Assembly: GCA_025057645.1 (NCBI GenBank)
Contig: JANXBJ010000001.1
Coordinates: 492,357-556,356 of the forward strand
Source of the DNA: Anaerolineales bacterium
GTDB lineage: Bacteria; Chloroflexota; Anaerolineae; Anaerolineales; UBA4823
Direction of reading: 5' to 3'
Length of the DNA stretch: 64,000 bases
A program made the position numbers and the translations under genes. Shown here one piece after another: positions 58,830 to 64,000 of this stretch. The notes under the pieces are model-generated. The model saw only the letters and a list, made by a program, of their open reading frames with translations, searched no databases and was not told the DNA's origin. Position 1 is the stretch's first letter, and every line of letters begins with the position of its first letter.

Positions 58830-60119
58830 ATGAGCGAAGGTCAAGTCACTCTAAAAGAACTTCTCGCCGAACCGAGTCGAGTCGAAGACCTGAAGATTCC
58901 CCAGAGCATTGTTTTGGACATCATCTTTCGCCTTTTGTTCAACGAAGGCAACGTTGCCCTCGCTCGATTTGTCGAAGTGCTCAAAATCTCCAACCGCATT
59001 ATTGACGAGATCCTGGCGTGGATGCAAAAGGAACATTTGGTAGAGGTCGCCAAAGCAATCGGAGATTTAGGCCGGCTGGGTTATGTCTACACCCTCACGG
59101 AGGCTGGTGAGGAGCGAGCTCGCGCAGCTTTTGAACGCAGTCAATATATTGGCCCTGTACCTGTATGCATCCCGGATTACAACTTGGGGATTGAAATGCA
59201 GACGAACCGACGGCGTTATGTTCAGGCCGCCCAAGTAAAAGAAGCCCTAAGGGGGCTAATCCTCCCTGAGGATTTTCACCGCAGGATCGGACCAGCAATC
59301 AACTCCGGTTCTTCCCTTTTTCTTTACGGACCTCCCGGCAACGGGAAAACCACGGTTGCGCAAGCCATCTCACGCCTCATCTCAGGCACTGATCCGATCT
59401 GGCTGCCCTATGCAATCACAGCTGGAGGGCATATTATCCAAATTCACGATCGGCTGATCCACCATCCGGCTAAGCCTGACGCCCAAAGCAGAGCTGAGCT
59501 CGGGCGTATCGATGGGCGCTGGGCGCTATTCCACCGCCCTACGGTAATGGTCGGCGGAGAACTGAAAATGGAGTCCCTCGACCTCCGCTACGACCCGGTC
59601 GCTAAAATCTACGAAGCCCCGCTACAGCTCAAGGCCAACGGTGGAATGTTCCTTATCGACGATTTTGGCAGACAACAGGTTCGACCGAATGACCTACTCA
59701 ATCGCTGGATCGTCCCCCTCGAAAATCAAGTGGATTTTCTGCGGCTGGTTAGTGGTCAAACCTTGGTTGTGCCGTTTCGATTGCTACTGGTTTTTAGCAC
59801 CAACTTAGACCCCCATGCCTTAATGGATGACGCCTTCTTGCGTCGGATTCAAATCAAGGTAGAACTTCCCTCTCCAGATGAAAAAATGTTTGCTCAAATT
59901 TTTCTTCTAGAGTGTAAAAATCAAAACATCCCCTTCAACAAAGAAGCTTTTGTCTACCTGTTGAATAAATGGTATAAACAATCCGAGCGTGTCATGCAAG
60001 CCGTTCATCCCAGAGACCTGCTCCGCACCATCAAAGCGATTTGCGATTATGAAGGCATTCCCCCTGCGATGACGCCGGAGCTGCTTGACCAAGCTTGCAA
60101 GAGCTACTTCGTTAGTTAA
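58830..60119 (+). CDS. AAA ATPase with N-terminal winged-helix domain
   Basis: A 429-aa protein from the ATG at 58830 (the track uses a TTG one codon earlier). Residues 20-110 look like a winged helix (IIFRLLFNEGNVALARFVEVLKISNRIIDEILAWMQKEHLVEV ... YTLTEAGEERARAAFE). The AAA core has Walker A LYGPPGNGKTTVAQAI, Walker B GGMFLIDDFGR, sensor 1 LLVFSTNLDPHAL and a DDAFLRRIQIKVELPSPDE block with an Arg-finger-like RR. No protease or nuclease domain is attached. A MoxR-like remodelling or a regulatory role is possible; the specific function is not recognised. Confidence 0.8.
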   Translation: MSEGQVTLKELLAEPSRVEDLKIPQSIVLDIIFRLLFNEGNVALARFVEVLKISNRIIDEILAWMQKEHLVEVAKAIGDLGRLGYVYTLTEAGEERARAAFERSQYIGPVPVCIPDYNLGIEMQTNRRRYVQAAQVKEALRGLILPEDFHRRIGPAINSGSSLFLYGPPGNGKTTVAQAISRLISGTDPIWLPYAITAGGHIIQIHDRLIHHPAKPDAQSRAELGRIDGRWALFHRPTVMVGGELKMESLDLRYDPVAKIYEAPLQLKANGGMFLIDDFGRQQVRPNDLLNRWIVPLENQVDFLRLVSGQTLVVPFRLLLVFSTNLDPHALMDDAFLRRIQIKVELPSPDEKMFAQIFLLECKNQNIPFNKEAFVYLLNKWYKQSERVMQAVHPRDLLRTIKAICDYEGIPPAMTPELLDQACKSYFVS

Positions 60120-60264
60120 TAGCACACTTGAGCAAAAGTATCCCTCAAATAGGTTCTGCTGCCTCGATCGCCATCGGGGGGAGTTGTGAATTGATAGCAA
60201 TTGATAGTCATTAAGATACAAAATCCCTTACGACAAATCTCTACATAGATGAGTCGAGGCAAAG

Positions 60265-61419
60265 ATGCGTGAGGTAGCGATTGTTGGCATTGGTATGACC
60301 CCTGTGGACGAACACTGGGATAAATCCATCCGAGAGTTGGCCGCAGAGGCAGTGCTTTTAGCCTTAGAAGACGCACAGCGCGAGAGCGTTGATGCGCTAT
60401 TTGTCGGCAATATGCTCTCGGGTCTGATCAGCCAGCAGGAAAACTTAGGTGCTCTTGTGGCCGACTGGACCGGGCTGCGCTACACCGAAGCGATAAAGGT
60501 CGAAGCCGCATGTAGTTCGGGAGCAGCAGCAGTGCGCCAAGCTCTCATTGCAGTGGCCTCGGGTTATATTGACTCAGCCATCGCTGTCGGGGTGGAAAAA
60601 ATGACTGAAGCCAGAGGAAGCGAGGTCACTGCCGCTTTGGCGACTGCCGCCGATGCCGATTATGAAGTAGCCCATGGCGTCAGTTTTGTCGCCCTAAATG
60701 CTCTGATCATGCAGCGATACATGCATGAATATGGCTGGCAACACGCTCACTTCGCACCTTTCTCGATCAACGCGCACGCAAACGCCCTCACAAATCCCTA
60801 TGCTCGGCTACGGGAGAAAATCGACGAGCAGGACTATGCAAAGGCGAAGATGATCGCCTACCCAATTAACTTGCTTGATGCCTCTCCAATCGGCGACGGT
60901 GCAGCTGCGGTTCTCCTGGTGCCCCGGGAAACGCTGCGGAAGAACGGTAAGCCGATCATTAAGATCGCCGGCTCAGCCGCAGCAACGGACAGCATTGCCA
61001 TCCACGACCGCAAAGACCCGCTATGGCTGAGAGCAGCGGAAATCTCTGCCAAGAAAGCCTTTTCTCAAGCCGGCGTCGGGCCCAAGGAGATCGACTTTTT
61101 TGAACTTCATGATGCTTTCTCAATTATGTCTGCTTTATCTCTGGAAGCATGCGGATTTGCACAGCGCGGCCAAGGACCGCGCCTTGCTCTCGAAGGCCAA
61201 ATCACCCTCAAGGGTAAGCTTCCGATCACCACCATGGGGGGACTAAAGGCACGCGGACATCCAGTAGGCGCCACAGGAGTATATCAAATCGTTGAAGCGG
61301 TTTTACAATTGCGTGGTGCTGCCGGGGAGAACCAAGTGCCCGACGCAAAAATCGGGATGACCCAAAACATCGGCGGAAGCGGCTCAAATATCATTACCCA
61401 TATTTTAGTTAGGGAATAG
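60265..61419 (+). CDS. Thiolase-family acyltransferase (SCP2/archaeal acetyl-CoA acetyltransferase type)
   Basis: A 384-aa thiolase-fold enzyme. The nucleophilic Cys is in VEAACSSGAAAVRQA (about residue 79-80), HDAFS provides one catalytic His, and GGLKARGHPVGATG the other. The second Cys of biosynthetic thiolases (CxG near the C-terminus) is absent, with MTQNIGGSGSN instead. This is the SCP2-type or archaeal-type pattern, whose members usually work with a DUF35 OB-fold protein and HMG-CoA synthase. Neither partner is in the window. Condensation of acyl-CoA with acetyl-CoA, or the reverse, is the likely reaction. Confidence 0.88.
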   Translation: MREVAIVGIGMTPVDEHWDKSIRELAAEAVLLALEDAQRESVDALFVGNMLSGLISQQENLGALVADWTGLRYTEAIKVEAACSSGAAAVRQALIAVASGYIDSAIAVGVEKMTEARGSEVTAALATAADADYEVAHGVSFVALNALIMQRYMHEYGWQHAHFAPFSINAHANALTNPYARLREKIDEQDYAKAKMIAYPINLLDASPIGDGAAAVLLVPRETLRKNGKPIIKIAGSAAATDSIAIHDRKDPLWLRAAEISAKKAFSQAGVGPKEIDFFELHDAFSIMSALSLEACGFAQRGQGPRLALEGQITLKGKLPITTMGGLKARGHPVGATGVYQIVEAVLQLRGAAGENQVPDAKIGMTQNIGGSGSNIITHILVRE

Positions 61420-61453
61420 GAAATCAACACATCTAACGAACCGAGTTTTTTCC

Positions 61454-61600
61454 ATGTTTCCGCAAATTCAGCTTACTCCTACGCCCGTTTTAGAGTATAC
61501 TCCCCCCAATCCGGCCCTTATCAATGGAATCATTGGGCTGGCAGCACTAATAGTCATTGTGATTCTGACTGGGATTTGGATCAATAAGGCTAACCTCTAA
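61454..61600 (+). CDS. 48-aa single-TM small protein
   Basis: An ORF below the track cutoff: MFPQIQLTPTPVLEYTPPNPALINGIIGLAALIVIVILTGIWINKANL. A Pro/Thr-rich outer segment is followed by one hydrophobic helix and a short positive end, a credible N-out membrane miniprotein. No convincing ribosome site is present and it lies 34 bp after the thiolase gene, so confidence is moderate. The TPTP linker style resembles the exported linkers elsewhere in the window. Confidence 0.5.
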   Translation: MFPQIQLTPTPVLEYTPPNPALINGIIGLAALIVIVILTGIWINKANL

Positions 61601-61867
61601 GCAATCCTATACTAAAGCAATCAGCTCCATGATCTCCTATCTCCCTATCCTGCAATTGCGCACGACCATCTCCACCCGACTTTAGACCGCAAACAAAAGA
61701 ATAGGTTATATTAAAGTTAAAGCCGCTTCAAAGAGGCTCTTTTCGCAGGGAGCTTTAGCAAGGAACCGCTGCGGAAAGGCCTAAGATTCTTCAGAGGGCC
61801 TTCCTCGCTGCTGAGTCTATCCCATTCGTTTCAGTGGATTTGCGCGCATGCTTTAAAGGAGTCGCCT
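61601..61867. other. Non-coding gap with a structured leader
   Basis: There is no ORF in this 267-bp gap. It contains a hairpin candidate AGCC-GCTTCAAAGA-GGCT (about 61722) and a longer imperfect stem between GCGGAAAGGCC (61771-61781) and GGCCTTCCTCGC (61797-61808), upstream of the unknown gene at 61868. A known riboswitch class is not recognised. Confidence 0.4.
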
Positions 61868-63139
61868 ATGACCGAAGACCTTCGCTCGTTTCTAAAAATC
61901 TCCCTCTCAAAACTCGAGGAGATCAATGCAGTCTTTCTTGATCCCGAGATCCAGATTGTGCAGCAATTCTTAGATGTAGTCCAGAAATACGGGACGCCAG
62001 AGGAAATCAACCGTAAGGCTAGAAAAGCTTCAGATTTATCGTATCGGCTTGATTGGATTCGCCAAAAATGTCCTCAGTACCTCGAGGACTTAAAATGGCT
62101 CGAGGAACAGCGGGATCAGAAAAAGTTTATCAGTGTGAAGCAGTATCGACGCAAAATCTTGGGAGAGAAGGCTGAGCACCTCCCTTTTAGGGAGGATCAC
62201 GCAGTGACTCTAGAGATCAGTGCTGCTCAATACTTTCCGTGGGTTATCGTAATTGCGCATAAAGCGATCGCAGAACAGATGCTAATGCCCTCGCGCTTCA
62301 TTCGAGTGCGTAAGATGCGAGAACAGAAAGAGGACGGCGAGTTAGTAGCTTTTGCGGCTGCAATGCAGATCATCGGCGCCAGTTACGTTGAGTCTCTGGA
62401 TACCAAAGGCACCGATGGTTCCAATATCCATCTCGGGGGGCCGGAGACAATCACAGGCTATTTCGGCGGCGTGGGACAGCCCAACGAGCATGCACTCCAA
62501 TGGGTAGATGAATACCTTTACTACTACACCAACTACGGCGTTCGTCAAGTGTTAAACTTGAATTCCGGAACCATCCTCCTTGGCTACCTACTGCATCGGA
62601 TAGGTATCGATATTGAATTTAAGATTTCGGTTTTCGTAGGCAACGACAATCCTTATGCTGCACTTTGGACTCTCATCGGCGCAAAGTTATTCTCTCGTCC
62701 TGACGGAAGCACTCCGCTGGTAGGCCTCAACTGGAGTAATTCTGTCAGCAACCAAACCATCGAACTAACTGCTCAAGTTCGCAAGAAGCTCAATTTTGAG
62801 GAGCGGGTGCGCTTCGAGCACCACATCACCGAAGCATGGAAGAGCATCGTGTGTCAGCCCTACAACCGCCGAATAGAGCTTATCGATTTAGCTCAAAAAG
62901 TGAAGAACCTCAGCGCAAAACACGAAGGGGGCGACCCAGAGGTGGAGATGACCCGAGAGCACCCTTCGGATATCTTGGACTACTTCCGTGAGAAGTCGGA
63001 AATTATCGCCTCAGGCGATTGGGATCACCTTCTTCAGAACTTTCTGGACAAGTTTGAAGCTACGAATCGAACAGCCCGAGCTTTAACGGAAAACGGATTG
63101 TCTTTCGTTGCGGCACAAAACCTTCACTATTACGAGTAG
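61868..63139 (+). CDS. Unrecognised 423-aa cytoplasmic protein next to cooC
   Basis: A 423-aa protein with no membrane segment and a GGAG ribosome site. The N-terminal 110 residues are helical and highly charged (FLDVVQKYGTPEEINRKARKASDLSYRLDWIRQKC ... KKFISVKQYRRKILGEKAEHL). The central part has conserved-looking glycine- and acid-rich loops (VESLDTKGTDGSNIHLGGPETITGYFGGVGQPNEHALQW, LNLNSGTILLGYLLHRIG, ISVFVGNDNPYAALW), suggestive of an enzyme or binding fold, possibly a barrel. I cannot assign a family. It converges with cooC, so it is a neighbour but not in that operon. Confidence 0.8.
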   Translation: MTEDLRSFLKISLSKLEEINAVFLDPEIQIVQQFLDVVQKYGTPEEINRKARKASDLSYRLDWIRQKCPQYLEDLKWLEEQRDQKKFISVKQYRRKILGEKAEHLPFREDHAVTLEISAAQYFPWVIVIAHKAIAEQMLMPSRFIRVRKMREQKEDGELVAFAAAMQIIGASYVESLDTKGTDGSNIHLGGPETITGYFGGVGQPNEHALQWVDEYLYYYTNYGVRQVLNLNSGTILLGYLLHRIGIDIEFKISVFVGNDNPYAALWTLIGAKLFSRPDGSTPLVGLNWSNSVSNQTIELTAQVRKKLNFEERVRFEHHITEAWKSIVCQPYNRRIELIDLAQKVKNLSAKHEGGDPEVEMTREHPSDILDYFREKSEIIASGDWDHLLQNFLDKFEATNRTARALTENGLSFVAAQNLHYYE

Positions 63140-63167
63140 AACCTGCAATTACGAGTAGGAATCTGCA
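63130..63167 (+). repeat. Imperfect tandem 19-bp repeat at the end of the unknown gene
   Basis: TTACGAGTAG occurs at 63130 and 63149, in units TTACGAGTAGAACCTGCAA and TTACGAGTAGGAATCTGCA. The first copy includes the stop codon of the 423-aa gene, so the duplication leaves the product unchanged. Confidence 0.75.
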
Positions 63168-63168
63168 G

Positions 63169-63221
63169 GAATAGCCGCCGGTTTACCCGCATAGCCAACG
63201 TGCACTCAGCGGCGGCTATTC
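63169..63221. terminator. Inverted repeat between convergent genes, possible bidirectional terminator
   Basis: GAATAGCCGCCG (63169-63180) and its exact reverse complement CGGCGGCTATTC (63210-63221) with a 29-nt loop. The right arm covers the last codons and stop of cooC. There is no long T run, so termination would be imperfect. Confidence 0.45.
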
Positions 63222-64000
63222 AATTGATCCATCATCTGAGCCACCTGAAGATAGATGGGTGTGTCCTCGCCGAGCTCGATAATCGGCTTTCCGGAAGCGT
63301 CAAACTCGCTCAATCGACCTTCCTCTCGGAAGACCCCTATTAGCGGGATGTCTAACTCCTCGTGGATAAACTTTCGTAGCTCGGAGGCGATCTCCTCACG
63401 CACCCGATTCAGAACTAGGTAGACGTTATGAATGCTAATGTCCAATTCACGGCAAAGGTTGGCGATGCGTTGAGCAGCAATCAAGCCGCGCAAGCTCGGA
63501 TCGGAAACAATAATCAGATGATCGACATTGCGAGTGGTCCTTCGACTCAAGTGCTCCATGCCGGCCTCATTGTCGATCACAACATAGCGATAGTTCTTGC
63601 TGATCGTGTCGATCACCATGCGCAGATTATGGTTCACGGCGCAGTAGCAACCGGGCCCCTCGGGACGTCCCATAGCAATTAGGTCAAACTCTTGGCCCTC
63701 GACTATGGCCGAGCGAATCTGGTAATCCAAATACTCGCGCTTAGCAATGCCACCGGGTAGCGAGCCCATAGCCGCTCCGCCGGCGGCAAGCGACTCCTTG
63801 ACCTGCTCTAAAAGGTCCTCGCGAATATCCCCGACAGTCGACTCTAATTCAACCCCTAATGCCAGATTCAGATTGCTGCTCGGGTCGGCGTCAATGGCGA
63901 GAATTGGGATCATCTTGTTTCGGACCAACCACTTGATGATTAGGGCCGCAATTGTGGTTTTCCCTACCCCACCCTTTCCTGCCAGTGCAATGGTAGTGGA
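63206..64000 (-). CDS. cooC: CODH nickel-insertion ATPase CooC, N-terminus cut by the window edge
   Basis: The track begins at an internal TTG (63928), but the frame continues to the edge and gives TIALAGKGGVGKTTIAALIIKWLVRNK, the MinD/ParA-like P-loop with its signature Lys; only a few N-terminal residues are missing. The CooC-specific C-x-C metal motif is present in GRPEGPGCYCAVNHNLR, along with LAIDADPSSNLNLALG, VIDNEAGMEHLSRRT and LVLNRV. It uses ATP to help nickel into the C-cluster of CODH. The partner acsA is 47 kb away in the window; another CODH gene could lie beyond the right edge. Confidence 0.94.
   Translation of the reverse strand, partial: STTIALAGKGGVGKTTIAALIIKWLVRNKMIPILAIDADPSSNLNLALGVELESTVGDIREDLLEQVKESLAAGGAAMGSLPGGIAKREYLDYQIRSAIVEGQEFDLIAMGRPEGPGCYCAVNHNLRMVIDTISKNYRYVVIDNEAGMEHLSRRTTRNVDHLIIVSDPSLRGLIAAQRIANLCRELDISIHNVYLVLNRVREEIASELRKFIHEELDIPLIGVFREEGRLSEFDASGKPIIELGEDTPIYLQVAQMMDQLNSRR

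Noticed and set aside
61740-61866. Possible T-box riboswitch (GGAACCGC string) before the unknown gene
   Set aside because: Only a short piece of the T-box motif matches, there is no specifier stem or clear terminator, and the downstream gene is not a known amino-acid gene.
1-64000. CRISPR array, insertion sequence, rRNA or replication origin
   Set aside because: No regularly spaced repeats, transposase-like ORFs, rRNA-like sequence or DnaA-box cluster were noticed on reading; small or degenerate cases could be missed by eye.

Overview
The window looks like chromosome from an anaerobic bacterium of the phylum Chloroflexota, probably Anaerolineae-like. This is inferred from the Flp pilin sequence type, the secretin-less Tad cluster, the tandem GT39-type membrane proteins and the Wood-Ljungdahl gene set; no rRNA or marker tree is available here. 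Coding density is high. Most genes read on the + strand, with a hydrogenase-maturation block and a recombinase block on the - strand. No CRISPR array, insertion sequence or clear prophage is visible.

Layout. (1) 1-4500: three tandem multi-membrane glycosyltransferase-like proteins, the first cut by the window edge. (2) 4519-13374: a soluble two-component pair, a 48-aa Flp pilin missed by the ORF track, CpaB, CpaE with a fused receiver domain, CpaF, TadB, TadC and a ComF-type phosphoribosyltransferase, followed by the hibernation factor HPF. (3) 14127-26542: a thioredoxin-like lipoprotein, then the central feature of the window, a carbonyl-branch Wood-Ljungdahl operon: an HMA-like small protein, CODH (acsA/cooS), acetyl-CoA synthase (acsB), both corrinoid iron-sulfur protein subunits (acsD, acsC), a RACo-type corrinoid activator, the methyl-THF methyltransferase (acsE) and a MetV-MetF fusion, closed by a strong terminator. 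(4) 26702-30940: RelA/SpoT, a Cys-plus-acidic-tail small protein, a PfkB kinase and a methyltransferase with a G-poor leader. (5) 37052-30949 on the - strand: tatA-hypABFCDE, a complete [NiFe]-hydrogenase maturation set with no hydrogenase structural gene in the window.

(6) 37108-42206: TrmFO, an M28/glutaminyl-cyclase-like lipoprotein, a histidine kinase, HflX and a two-TM small protein. (7) 42356-43869 on the - strand: a tyrosine recombinase with a perfect 17-6-17 palindrome over its promoter, and an unknown gene, next to tRNA-Leu(TAG). (8) 44291-49858: trigger factor with a long acidic tail, ClpP, a HAD phosphatase, RlmN, a NIL-domain protein, a SpoIIE-type phosphatase and a P-loop protein. 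(9) 49902-52492: a second RACo-type activator and an orphan corrinoid protein with no methyltransferase beside them. (10) 52609-63139: tRNA-Asp(GTC), a PabB-PabC fusion, a SIS-domain protein, a sugar-epimerase-like protein, an aldo/keto reductase, a GNAT-like protein, a winged-helix AAA ATPase, a thiolase, a 48-aa single-TM protein and an unrecognised 423-aa protein. (11) The right edge holds a - strand CooC (CODH nickel-insertion ATPase), cut at its N-terminus.

How the parts fit. AcsE moves a methyl group from methyl-THF to the AcsCD corrinoid; the RACo-like protein would rescue over-oxidised cobalt; AcsA and AcsB interconvert CO2/CO, methyl-corrinoid and acetyl-CoA; the MetV-MetF fusion would make or use methyl-THF; CooC, 37 kb away, would load nickel into AcsA; the Hyp proteins would build a [NiFe] hydrogenase encoded elsewhere, and TatA could support its export. 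Formyl-THF synthetase, FolD and formate dehydrogenase are not in the window, so the direction of the pathway (acetogenic or oxidative) cannot be judged from this sequence.
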